64,000 nt of DNA, from the NCBI RefSeq assembly GCF_018135625.1, contig NZ_CP073078.1, positions 682,001-746,000 on the forward strand, given 5' to 3'. The position numbers and the translations under genes were made by a program. This stretch comes from Phenylobacterium montanum (GTDB lineage: Bacteria > Pseudomonadota > Alphaproteobacteria > Caulobacterales > Caulobacteraceae). The notes beneath the pieces were generated by a model. The model worked only from the letters and a program-made list of their open reading frames with translations. It was not told the DNA's origin and searched no databases. Position 1 is the stretch's first letter. Each line of letters begins with the position of its first letter. Positions 25,593 to 33,703 of this stretch are shown one piece after another.

Positions 25593-26407
25593 GCGGCCCC
25601 CTGGAATTCACCATCCTCGGCTGCGGCTCGTCCGGCGGCGTGCCGCGGGCCGACGGCGACTGGGGCGCCTGCGATCCCACCGATCCGCGCAACCAGCGTT
25701 CGCGCTGCTCGATGCTGGTGCGCCGGCGCTCGGCCGAGGGGCCGGAGCATTGGACCACGGCGCTGGTGGACACTTCGCCGGACCTGCGCAGCCAGACAGC
25801 GGCCGCCGGGGCCAAGCGCATGGACGCGGTGCTGCTGACCCACGACCACGCCGACCAGAGCCACGGCATAGACGACGTGCGCGCCTTTGCGCTCAGGGCC
25901 ATGCGGCGGATCCCGGTGCACATGGACCAGGCCACCAGCGACACCATGATCAGCCGGTTCCGCTATGTGTTCCGCGGCGACGCCGGCTATCCGGCGATAT
26001 GCGACGACAGGCTGATACCGCCGCACGGCGAGGCCTGGAGCATAGGCGGGCCGTCGGGCGCCATTCCGGTGGTCACGTTCGACCAGGACCACGGCGGCAT
26101 GCGCTCGGTGGGCTACCGGTTCGGCGACGTGGCGTATTCCAGCGACGTGGTCGGTCTGCCGCCCAGCGCGTTCGAGGCCTTGGCCGGCGTGAGGGTCTGG
26201 ATCGTCGACGCCTTGCGCTACAGGCCGCACCCGACGCACGCGCATCTGGAGATGACGCTGGAATGGATCGCCAAGGTCCGACCCGAAAGGGCGATCCTGA
26301 CCAACATGCATATCGACCTGGATTTCAAAGCCTTGAACGCAATTTTGCCCAAAGGGGTCGAACCGGCGTTCGACGGCATGGTGATAATTTCTGATAATCT
26401 ATCTTAG
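25589..26407 (+). CDS. MBL-fold metallo-hydrolase (PhnP-like)
   Basis: The 272-residue metallo-beta-lactamase-fold protein has GCGSSGGVPR at the N-terminus and LTHDHADQSHGIDD as the metal motif (His85, His87, Asp89; residue 90 is Gln rather than the more usual His). It also has FDQDHGGMRSVGYRF and LTNMHIDLDF for the later ligands. This resembles PhnP, a cyclic phosphodiesterase, but no phosphonate genes are near. Location at the end of tmk-holB-tatD is typical of alphaproteobacteria, where its function is not established. It overlaps tatD by 4 bp (ATGA). Confidence 0.87.
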   Translation: MSGPLEFTILGCGSSGGVPRADGDWGACDPTDPRNQRSRCSMLVRRRSAEGPEHWTTALVDTSPDLRSQTAAAGAKRMDAVLLTHDHADQSHGIDDVRAFALRAMRRIPVHMDQATSDTMISRFRYVFRGDAGYPAICDDRLIPPHGEAWSIGGPSGAIPVVTFDQDHGGMRSVGYRFGDVAYSSDVVGLPPSAFEALAGVRVWIVDALRYRPHPTHAHLEMTLEWIAKVRPERAILTNMHIDLDFKALNAILPKGVEPAFDGMVIISDNLS

Positions 26408-26431
26408 ACGATATTTTTGTGTAGCCATTTA

Positions 26432-26766
26432 GTGCGGACGCTGTCGCAGTCGCTCACCCTCCAGTACGACAACATCCTTTTCATGATCGAACCGTCCGAG
26501 TTCGCCCAGGCCGCGATCGGCCGGCGGGTCGAGGTCGTGGATTTCCCCGATGGCCGGCTGGAGGTCCGCTAAAAGGGCCGCAGCATGCCCTACCGCACCT
26601 CCGACAAGCTGAGGCGCGTCACCGAGACGGCCGTGCTCAAGAACAAGCGCCTCGGCGGCCTGCTCACGCTGATCCGCGAGAATCAGCAAACCCGGCGCCC
26701 GGAATGCGCACCAGCAAGGGTCCGAAGCGGCGCGATCAGACCAAGCACATGTTCAGCGTCGGCTGA
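26432..26766 (+). pseudogene. Remnant of an ISNCY-type transposase (3' part, nonsense plus frameshift)
   Basis: Translation from 26432 gives RTLSQSLTLQYDNILFMIEP, then RRVEVVDFPDGRLEVR, a TAA stop at 26570-26572, and in the same frame KGRSMPYRTSDKLRR and KNKRLGGLLTLI. The last part, SKGPKRRDQTKHMFSVG and its stop at 26764-26766, continues in another frame entered near 26700. Together this is the C-terminal third of ISNCY-family transposases, a recognition from memory. The 5' catalytic part is missing. It lies 24 bp after the MBL hydrolase stop, so the element once inserted at the operon end. No inverted repeats remain visible. Confidence 0.72.
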
Positions 26767-26860
26767 TCTTTCGCGCCGACGGAAAGCTACGCTCCCTGGT
26801 AAACTGCCCCGTAGTCGGCCCCGGTAGGTTCTGGCAACGTGCACCACTCAGGGGTGCGCG

Positions 26861-27778
26861 ATGTTTTCAAAGCTTTTCGGTCGGCGACCAGCGGCAAGAG
26901 AAGAAGCTGCCACGCATGGCTCACTGGATGACGCGGGGCCTGTAGCCGGAAATATCTATGCCTTTCATACTATGCCGACGAACGAGTTTGGTGCGCCGGA
27001 GACTGGAAGATGGGCAGCTGTTAAGGTCCTCGGGAAGAACGAAGCATTGGTCGTTGTGGCTGTATCGGACGGCATCTGGAACAGCTTGCCATCGCTCCAA
27101 GAGGTCGGAAGGTCATCGATCCTCAGAGAGCACCGCTTTGCATTCACCGGGCGATTGGCAGTTTTCGGCATTATTGCCGATGGTTGGTCACCATCAGGCC
27201 TCGATCAACTCACCCTTCTGGGAGCGATAAAAGTTTCATCCGAGCACAAGTCACTCGCGGAGCAGATTTTGGGCCGTGCCGTTGGGAGCCGAACCGCCGG
27301 CATGTGGGCAGCGAACCATGCTGCTGAAGGTGAATGGCGTTGGACACACGACCGGGAGGCATTCTCGGAAGAAATTGAGCGTCAGCAAGCCAAGGCGGCC
27401 GAACAACGCGCGGCCCAGGAGAAGCGATATCGGGAGCGATTGAGTAAGCTTACTTGGGACCAGCTGCTGGCTGAAACGCCTTTCCAACGATGGACCCCGT
27501 CGCCACCTTTCCCACCAGCCGAATTCACCGCTGAAGCTCGCGAAGTTATACACGCGACCTGCAAGAAGCTCGAAGCTCTTGGCGCGAAACCCAAAAAGGC
27601 TGACGTGCGCGCGGCGCTGAAGAGCTGCGTCGAATGGTTCAACGCGGCGGACGAAAGTGCTGGCGGTGTCATCGAGACGGAAGAGCGAGAGGACATCTTT
27701 GCTGTTCTGGAAGAGATGGCCCATGTTGCCCGCCAGAAGAACCTCGTCGAAGAGATCGACGCTTGGCGCGATTGGTAG
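26861..27778 (+). CDS. Unknown protein, possible immunity-like N-terminal domain
   Basis: I do not recognise this 305-residue protein with certainty. The N-terminal half (about residues 30-135), with GNIYAFHTMPTNEFG, RWAAVKVLG, VVVAVSDGIW and REHRFAFTGRLAVFG, has the beta-rich pattern of Imm26-like immunity domains. The middle (about 165-200) is a charged helix, QQAKAAEQRAAQEKRYRERL, probably coiled coil. The C-terminal 90 residues are helical with AEAREVIHATCKKLEALG. No signal or membrane segment is seen. Composition is AT-richer than the neighbours, and it sits beside a dead transposase, suggesting recent acquisition. No toxin gene is adjacent. Confidence 0.55.
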   Translation: MFSKLFGRRPAAREEAATHGSLDDAGPVAGNIYAFHTMPTNEFGAPETGRWAAVKVLGKNEALVVVAVSDGIWNSLPSLQEVGRSSILREHRFAFTGRLAVFGIIADGWSPSGLDQLTLLGAIKVSSEHKSLAEQILGRAVGSRTAGMWAANHAAEGEWRWTHDREAFSEEIERQQAKAAEQRAAQEKRYRERLSKLTWDQLLAETPFQRWTPSPPFPPAEFTAEAREVIHATCKKLEALGAKPKKADVRAALKSCVEWFNAADESAGGVIETEEREDIFAVLEEMAHVARQKNLVEEIDAWRDW

Positions 27779-28043
27779 GCGTCACCGACGTCACCCGAGG
27801 TCCTACGTGCCTCGCGCGCCTGACGGCGCACTCGGAAAACAAAGGACGCAGTTGAACGGCTGGTGCGGAGGGCAGCGGTCGGGCTCTGCGCGGTTGAAGG
27901 GCTCCGCGCCCGCTCCCCTCACCTACCCGCTGGTGACATTTCTATCTGGCGCCCAGCGCGACATCTCTAACCGGCGTAGACATTATTTGTAGCGACGCAC
28001 CCGCCCTTGCGCTTTGACTATGGCGGTTGCAGGTAACCCGCCC

Positions 28044-28838
28044 TCAGCGCCCCTTGAACGCCGGCTCGCGCTTTTCGAGGAAAGCGGCAACGCCCTCTTT
28101 ATGGTCCTCGGTCTGCATAAGCCGGCGGATGGTCTCGATCGCCCAGGCGCCGATCTCGCGCGGGTCGCCATAGGTCGCGCGGCGCAGCCCCTCCTTCATA
28201 TAGCGCAGGGCCAGCGGCGGATTGGCGGCGATCTTGGCCGCCATGGCCCGGGCGCGGTCCATCAGGGCCTCGTGCGGCGTGACCTCGGTGACCAGACCGA
28301 TGCGCAGGGCCTCGGCGGCGTCGATCACCTCGCCGCTGAACAGCAGCTCCGCCGCCTTGGCCGGCCCGACGATCTGCGGAAGGCGATAGAAGCCGCCCAC
28401 ATCGCAGACCAGGCCGCGCTTGATGAACAGCTCGGCGAAACGAGCGCGGTCGGAGGCGATGCGGATGTCGGCATAGAGGGCAAGCTCCATGCCCCAGCCG
28501 ACCGCTGCGCCATTGATCGCGGCGATCACCGGCTTGTCGCATTCCAGCGCCGCCATGGCGGCCGGCGTCGGCCGATGGCGCACCACCGGGGCCGTCGTGG
28601 CCGCGAAGGCCTTGGGGCCCGCCATGATCTCGCGCACGTCGTCGCCTGAGCAGAACGCCGGGTCGGCGCCGGTGACGATCACGCAGCGCGCCTCGGGATC
28701 GGCCACAACCCGCCGGAAGGCCGCCTCCAGCGCGTCATAGGCCTGGTACGTCAGGGCGTTGCGCCGATCCGGCCGGTTCAGGGTGATGGTCGCGACGTGA
28801 TCGCGAACCTCGTAGAGGACGGTGTCTTCGGTGCTCAT
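28044..28838 (-). CDS. Enoyl-CoA hydratase/isomerase (crotonase) family protein
   Basis: This 264-residue crotonase-fold enzyme acts on acyl-CoA thioesters. The oxyanion-hole segments are visible: VIVTGADPAFCSGDDVREI and INGAAVGWGMELALYADIRIAS. The active-site loop reads KRGLVCDVGGFYRLPQIVG, with Asp where many hydratases have Glu. ATG 28838 (MSTEDTVLYEV) follows a GGAAAAAG stretch; the 34-codon upstream extension is not supported. It is divergent from a second crotonase gene 177 bp away, so both may be expressed in the same catabolic setting. Confidence 0.88.
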   Translation of the reverse strand: MSTEDTVLYEVRDHVATITLNRPDRRNALTYQAYDALEAAFRRVVADPEARCVIVTGADPAFCSGDDVREIMAGPKAFAATTAPVVRHRPTPAAMAALECDKPVIAAINGAAVGWGMELALYADIRIASDRARFAELFIKRGLVCDVGGFYRLPQIVGPAKAAELLFSGEVIDAAEALRIGLVTEVTPHEALMDRARAMAAKIAANPPLALRYMKEGLRRATYGDPREIGAWAIETIRRLMQTEDHKEGVAAFLEKREPAFKGR

Positions 28839-28907
28839 CGGAGCTTTTTCCTGCCCTGCGCCCGCTTTCGGACAATCCGTCGGCCGCCTTTGACTTCTTG
28901 ATCTGGC

Positions 28908-28913
28908 ATTATA
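28908..28913 (-). promoter_or_regulatory. Perfect -10 hexamer for the minus-strand crotonase
   Basis: A TATAAT on the minus strand at 28913-28908 lies 70 bp before the start of the minus-strand crotonase. No good -35 is seen at 16-18 bp, so a promoter is only tentative. Confidence 0.3.
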
Positions 28914-29015
28914 GCTTATCGCCAATAACCAAGCCGGCAAGCGATCGCAGGGAAGGACGCCCGGCCGTGCGGTGACGCCCCTGCCCCGCCTCTGACCAAC
29001 TCCGGGAGCCCCCAG

Positions 29016-29867
29016 ATGGAATTTTTCGAGATCCTCTATGTGGTCGATGGCCCCGTGGCGATGATCACCCTCAATCGGCCGGAGAAGCTGAACGCCTACA
29101 CCGCCCGCATGGGCGCGGAACTGGCCCAGGCCGTCAACCAGGCCAGCCGGGACGATGCGGTGCGCGCCGTGATCCTGACCGGCGCCGGCCGCGGCTTCTG
29201 CGCTGGGGCCGACATTTCGGCGGGGGCGGACAGCTTCGACACCACCGCAGGCGGGGCCGGCGGCAAGAACTTCGGCGCGGGGGGCGATCGGGCGCCCGGC
29301 GGCGGCTTCGTCCAGGCGCTGTTCGAGTGCGAGAAGCCGATCATCGCAGCCTTCAACGGCCCGGCGGTCGGGGTCGGCGTGACCCTGGCCCTGCCCACCG
29401 ACATCAAGATCGCCTCGTCCAGCGCCCGCTTCGGCTTCATCTTCGCCCGGCGCGGCCTTGTGCCCGAGGCTGGCAGCGCCTGGTTCCTGCCCCAGCTCGT
29501 CGGCCTGTCCCAGGCCCTGCGCTGGTGCCTGACCGGGCGGATCTTCGACGCCCAGGAAGCGTTGGCCGGCGGCCTGGTCAGCGAAGTCGTCGAGCCTGAG
29601 GCCTTGCTGCCCCGCGCCAAGGCGATCGCCCTCGAGATCGCCGAAAACTGCGCGCCGGTCTCCCTGGCCCTGACGCGGCAGATGCTGTGGCGCTTCGGCC
29701 CCGCCACCTCCCCCGCCGAACTCCTGAAGCTGGACGGCGGCTTCGCCATGACCCTGGGCCAGGGCGGCGACGTGCGCGAGGGCGTCAGCGCCTTTCTGGA
29801 AAAGCGCCCGCCCCAGTTTCCGGGGCGGGTCTCCACGGACATGCCGTCCGCCTACCCGTGGTGGTGA
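29016..29867 (+). CDS. Enoyl-CoA hydratase/isomerase (crotonase) family protein
   Basis: The 283-residue crotonase-fold protein has ILTGAGRGFCAGADISAGAD and FNGPAVGVGVTLALPTDIKIAS as oxyanion-hole segments and RRGLVPEAGSAWFLPQLVG carrying the catalytic Glu. A glycine-rich insertion near residues 75-95 (TTAGGAGGKNFGAGGD) is unusual for the family. It could take part in fatty-acid or branched-chain acyl-CoA catabolism; no other beta-oxidation genes are adjacent except the divergent paralogue. Confidence 0.88.
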   Translation: MEFFEILYVVDGPVAMITLNRPEKLNAYTARMGAELAQAVNQASRDDAVRAVILTGAGRGFCAGADISAGADSFDTTAGGAGGKNFGAGGDRAPGGGFVQALFECEKPIIAAFNGPAVGVGVTLALPTDIKIASSSARFGFIFARRGLVPEAGSAWFLPQLVGLSQALRWCLTGRIFDAQEALAGGLVSEVVEPEALLPRAKAIALEIAENCAPVSLALTRQMLWRFGPATSPAELLKLDGGFAMTLGQGGDVREGVSAFLEKRPPQFPGRVSTDMPSAYPWW

Positions 29868-29893
29868 GGCCGCTCGCCGCCGGCTGATCCCGC

Positions 29894-30871
29894 TCAGGCG
29901 ACGATGCGGCGCGCATCCCGCTGCAACACATCTTCCGCCTGGCGCATGATGTTCTTCACCAGCTCGGCGCAGGTCGGGATGTCGTGGATCAGGCCCTGGC
30001 TCTGGCCGACGGTCCAGATGCCGCCGTCCAGGTCGCCCGCCTCCAGCACATTGGTGCGACCGCGCACGCCGGCCACCAGATGGCGCACGTCCTCGATGGT
30101 CTTGGTCACATCCTGCTGGATGCGGACCACCTCCTCCGAGATGGCGTTCTTGGCCACCCGGGCGGTGTTGCGCAGGGTGCGATTGGTCAGCAGCGTGTCC
30201 CGCTCGGTGTTCTCGACGATGCGGCGCTTCACGTTCTCATGGATGCCGGCTTCCTGGGTGGCCATGAAGCGGGTGCCCATGTTGACGCCCTCGGCCCCCA
30301 GCGCCAGGGCGGCGGCCAGGCTCCGCCCGTCGGCCATGCCGCCCGAGGCGATCACCGGAATCGAGACCTTGTCCACCGTGGCCGGCAACAGGACGATCAG
30401 GCCGATGTCGTCCTCGCCCGGGTGGCCGGCGCACTCGAAGCCGTCGATGCTGATCACGTCCACGCCCAGATTGGCGGCGCTGACCGAGTGGCGGACCGAG
30501 GTGCATTTGTGGATCACCCTGACCCCATTGGCCTTGAAGTCAGGCAGATGGTCGACCGGGTTGCGGCCGGCGGTCTCGACGATCTTGATCCCGCTTTCGA
30601 TGATCGCCCGGCGGTATTCGTCGTAGGGGATCGGGTTCAGCGACGGCAGGATGGTCAAGTTGACGCCGAACGGCTTGTCGGTGGCGTCGCGCGTGCGCTT
30701 GATCTCCGCCTCGAGCGCCTCGGCCGAGGGGAACATGTGGGCGGTGATGAAGCCCAGGGCGCCGGCGTTGGCCACGGCGGCGACCAGCGGGCCCACGCCC
30801 ACGCCCGTCATACCGCCCATCACCAGCGGGGTCTCGACGCCGAACATCTCGGTGATGCGAGTCTTGATCAT
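29894..30871 (-). CDS. Nitronate monooxygenase / 2-nitropropane dioxygenase-like FMN enzyme
   Basis: The 325-residue TIM-barrel flavoprotein belongs to the NPD-like group. Markers are VMGGMTGVGVGPLVAAVANAGALGFI at the N-terminus, GVDVISIDGFECAGHPGE with the family His, and IPVIASGGMADGRSLAAALALGAEGVNMGTRF forming the phosphate-binding loop. It probably oxidises nitronates to carbonyl compounds; FabK-like enoyl reductases are related, so the reaction is not certain. Start ATG 30871 is chosen on homology; the 40-codon extension upstream is basic and unlikely. A LacI-type palindrome lies 172 bp upstream (31043). Confidence 0.85.
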   Translation of the reverse strand: MIKTRITEMFGVETPLVMGGMTGVGVGPLVAAVANAGALGFITAHMFPSAEALEAEIKRTRDATDKPFGVNLTILPSLNPIPYDEYRRAIIESGIKIVETAGRNPVDHLPDFKANGVRVIHKCTSVRHSVSAANLGVDVISIDGFECAGHPGEDDIGLIVLLPATVDKVSIPVIASGGMADGRSLAAALALGAEGVNMGTRFMATQEAGIHENVKRRIVENTERDTLLTNRTLRNTARVAKNAISEEVVRIQQDVTKTIEDVRHLVAGVRGRTNVLEAGDLDGGIWTVGQSQGLIHDIPTCAELVKNIMRQAEDVLQRDARRIVA

Positions 30872-31042
30872 GGCCTGCCGTCCCCTGTTCGCCCCGCCAC
30901 ACTCGGTGGTCTTGGGCCGTTCGCCGTCCCCTGCCCGCCGGCCGCCTTTGGCCGATGGCTGAAAAGCCATATCTCGGCGGATCAGAACCACGCAAGCCGA
31001 CGCCCCTAGGGCAACCGGACCTCACCGGCGCAATCTCCGTTA

Positions 31043-31054
31043 GACAGCGCTGTC
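31043..31054. promoter_or_regulatory. LacI-type palindromic operator, apparently orphan
   Basis: GACAGCGCTGTC is a perfect 12-bp palindrome with central CG, identical to the site at 43003 in the glycan locus. It sits 81 bp beyond the MFS transporter's stop and 172 bp upstream of the nitronate monooxygenase-like gene. No expected target gene of a sugar regulon starts here. Confidence 0.55.
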
Positions 31055-31134
31055 ATTTGTTGTCATTCTTGCGCCTGAGCAGGCGAAGCCCTGCGCCCTG
31101 AATGGAGGATGGTTCTGCGGTGAATGGCGCGGCC

Positions 31135-32391
31135 TCAACGCACGCTGCGAATGGGCGCCACCATCACGGCCCCGCCGACACAGACCGCGGCGGCCAGCAG
31201 AAACAAGGTGCGAAAATCCGCATGGGCCGCGCCCAGAAGGCCGACGGCCAGCACGGGGGCCAGAATCTGCGGCACGGTGTTGGACAGATTGACGATGCCC
31301 AGGTCCTTGCCCGCGTCCCTGGCCGAGGGCAGCACCTGGGTCACCAGGGCGATGTCGACCGCGAAGTAGACTCCGGTGCCAACGCCGTGGAAGGCGTAGG
31401 CGATCATCAGGGCCGGCCAGCTCGGGGCCAGGGCGAAGCTTGCGGTGGCCCCGGCCAAGACCAGGGCCCCCAGGATGACGAACGGCTTCCGCCGCCGGAC
31501 CTTGTCGGACAGAAGGCCGCCGATCAGGGCGAAGATGACATTGAACACCGCCGCGATCGCCGTCAGCACGGCCAGCCCCTGCTCCGCCCGCGCGCCCGGA
31601 AACAGGGTCGGATAGCGAACCACGTCCAGCAGATAATAGAGCATGTAGCTCTGCACCAGGCTGAAGCCGGTCAGCACCAGGAACCGTCCGCCCCAGGCGA
31701 AACCGAAGTCCGGATGTTTGCGCGGATCGACCCAGAAATCGGGCGAGAAGATCGGCAGGCGCCCCCTGGGCTTTTGCGCCGCTGTGATCGGGACATCGCG
31801 CAGGGCCAGGGCGAACGGCGCGACCGCGGCCAGCACGATGAGGCCGAGCGCGAGATAGCGGGCCGCCTCGCTGCCGATCAGGCCGCCGATCAGGGTTACG
31901 CCGCCGACGTTCCCCAGCGGATATCCCAAGCCCAGCAACGCCGAGACTACGCCCCGCTGCTGGTTCGGCACCCGGTCGACGACCAGGGCCAGGAGGGCCG
32001 CAAACAGGAAGTTGAACACGATCTGGAAAAACACGATCCCGATCAGCAATCCCGCCACCGAGCCGGCCAGGCGGATCATCACATAGGACAGCAAGGTGCC
32101 CGCCACCCCCGCCAGCAGCCAGGGGCGGCGGCGGCCGAACCGGGATGTGGTCCGGTCGCTGATCGCGCCGGCGATCAGGTTGGCGAAACCGGCCGCGACC
32201 GCGCCCCACAGGGTGATGTTGGCCAAGGTGACGGCCTTGTGCGCCGGATCGATCATCGCCGCCTTCAGCGGCAACAGCACCTGCAGCAGCGGTACGAAGC
32301 TGATGTAGGCGCCGATCTGGGCCAGGGTCAGGCCCGCGATGAAGCCCGCGCCAACCGGCGCCGGCTCGCGCACCTCGTGCACAACGGCCAT
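31135..32391 (-). CDS. MFS transporter, probable sugar importer (GPH/SLC45-like)
   Basis: This 418-residue inner-membrane carrier has twelve hydrophobic segments and the paired loop-2/loop-8 motifs GAISDRTTSRFGRRRPW and GGLLSDKVRRRKPF, as in glycoside-pentoside-hexuronide and sucrose-type MFS carriers. ATG 32391 follows a strong GGGGAGGGGG. It is divergently placed from the LacI regulator and belongs by context to the carbohydrate locus to the right, probably bringing the oligosaccharide or its product across the inner membrane. Substrate is unknown. Confidence 0.87.
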   Translation of the reverse strand: MAVVHEVREPAPVGAGFIAGLTLAQIGAYISFVPLLQVLLPLKAAMIDPAHKAVTLANITLWGAVAAGFANLIAGAISDRTTSRFGRRRPWLLAGVAGTLLSYVMIRLAGSVAGLLIGIVFFQIVFNFLFAALLALVVDRVPNQQRGVVSALLGLGYPLGNVGGVTLIGGLIGSEAARYLALGLIVLAAVAPFALALRDVPITAAQKPRGRLPIFSPDFWVDPRKHPDFGFAWGGRFLVLTGFSLVQSYMLYYLLDVVRYPTLFPGARAEQGLAVLTAIAAVFNVIFALIGGLLSDKVRRRKPFVILGALVLAGATASFALAPSWPALMIAYAFHGVGTGVYFAVDIALVTQVLPSARDAGKDLGIVNLSNTVPQILAPVLAVGLLGAAHADFRTLFLLAAAVCVGGAVMVAPIRSVR

Positions 32392-32623
32392 GCCCCCTCC
32401 CCTCACAAGGCCCGGCTCCGGCGGCGGCGTTTTCGCCTGCCCCCTGGGTCGCAATGGCCTGCAGTGATCCTAGAGGGCCGCGGGGCGACTCGTAACCGGG
32501 ATCTTGCGCCCGGAGGGGCCACGTTCCTGAAAATCTGCCCGAAGACGATCGTAATGTGCTCGACTACCGGCCGACGCAGCGTCGAAGCGGGCGATTCGAA
32601 CCTGGAAAGGCCGTGACGTCTCT

Positions 32624-33703
32624 ATGGCTTCCGTGACGATCTATGACGTGGCCAACCGCGCAGGCGTGTCGATCAAGACGGTCTCACGGGTGATGAACGC
32701 CGAGCCCAATGTCCGTCCTGCGACGCGCGAGAAGGTCGAGGCGGCGGCCGAGGCGTTGGGCTATAGCCCCAACCTTTCGGCCCGCAGCCTGGCCGGCTCC
32801 AAATCGTTCGTCCTGACCGTGTTCGTCGACGCGTCGCTGACCCTGGAGCACTGGGCGGGCGAGCGCGGCGCCGACTATCTGAGCCGCGTGCAGTACGGCT
32901 CGACCCTATCGTGCCGCGAGGGCGGCTATCACTTGATGCTGGAACTGATCGACCATGACGCGCCGCGGGTGCGCCAGGAGGTCAACGGGCTTCTGGCCGC
33001 GCTGAAGCCGGACGGGGTGATCCTGACCCCTCCGAGCTCCGACAACGAGATCGTGCTCGACATCCTCAAGAAATCCGGCACGCCGTTCGTGCGCCTGGGC
33101 CCCGAGCAGGACCTTCCGGGCGGCCTGTGCATGCGGCTGGACGATCGCGGCGCGGCCAGGGAGATGACCCGTCTTCTGATCGGCCTGGGCCACACCCGCA
33201 TCGGCTTCGTCATGGGCGACCCCCTGTGGGGGTCGAGCCGGGCTCGGCGGGCGGGTTTCATGGCCGCCATGGCGGAGGCAGGACTGAAGGTCGACCCCGC
33301 GCTGATCCAGGTGGGCGCTTATACCTACGAGTCCGGGCAGCAGGCCGGGAAGGCCCTGCTCGCCCTGCCCGAGCGGCCCACGGCCATCTTCGCCAGCAGC
33401 GACGACATGGCCCTGGGTTGCCTGGCGGCGGCTGACGAAGCGGGGCTTTCAGTGCCGGGCGACGTCTCGGTCGCGGGTTTCGACGACAGTACGGCCTCGC
33501 GCTTCAGCCGTCCCAGCCTGACCACAGTGCGTCAGCCGCTGGTCGAAATGGCGACCTCCGCCGCCAAGGCGCTGATCTCGGGCCAGGTTCCCGCCGATTG
33601 CGACCGAGACGCCAGCCTGGACCATGTCGACGCCTTCAAGCTGATCGAGCGCCAATCCACGGCGCCGCCCGCCAAGGCCAAGGTTCGCCGAGGCGGGCGC
33701 TAG
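32624..33703 (+). CDS. LacI family transcriptional regulator of the carbohydrate locus
   Basis: This 359-residue repressor has the classical N-terminal helix-turn-helix (MASVTIYDVANRAGVSIKTVSRVMN, hinge NLSARSLAGSKSFV), followed by a periplasmic-binding-protein-like effector domain with PTAIFASSDDMALGCLAA and SVAGFDDS. It lies between the MFS transporter (divergent) and the GH2 gene (convergent, 4-bp overlap of ends). It is the obvious candidate to bind the GACAGCGCTGTC palindromes at 43003, 43112 and 31043, although no such site is in its own upstream region. Confidence 0.92.
   Translation: MASVTIYDVANRAGVSIKTVSRVMNAEPNVRPATREKVEAAAEALGYSPNLSARSLAGSKSFVLTVFVDASLTLEHWAGERGADYLSRVQYGSTLSCREGGYHLMLELIDHDAPRVRQEVNGLLAALKPDGVILTPPSSDNEIVLDILKKSGTPFVRLGPEQDLPGGLCMRLDDRGAAREMTRLLIGLGHTRIGFVMGDPLWGSSRARRAGFMAAMAEAGLKVDPALIQVGAYTYESGQQAGKALLALPERPTAIFASSDDMALGCLAAADEAGLSVPGDVSVAGFDDSTASRFSRPSLTTVRQPLVEMATSAAKALISGQVPADCDRDASLDHVDAFKLIERQSTAPPAKAKVRRGGR

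Noticed and set aside
25841-25870. Gln in place of His in the HxHxDH motif of the MBL hydrolase as a sign of inactivity
   Set aside because: THDHADQ-type motifs occur, from memory, in many alphaproteobacterial PhnP-like proteins, so it is probably a subfamily trait.
27779-28043. Possible extra small gene after the immunity-like gene
   Set aside because: Short frames here lack ribosome sites and recognisable sequence; I see nothing supported in this gap.
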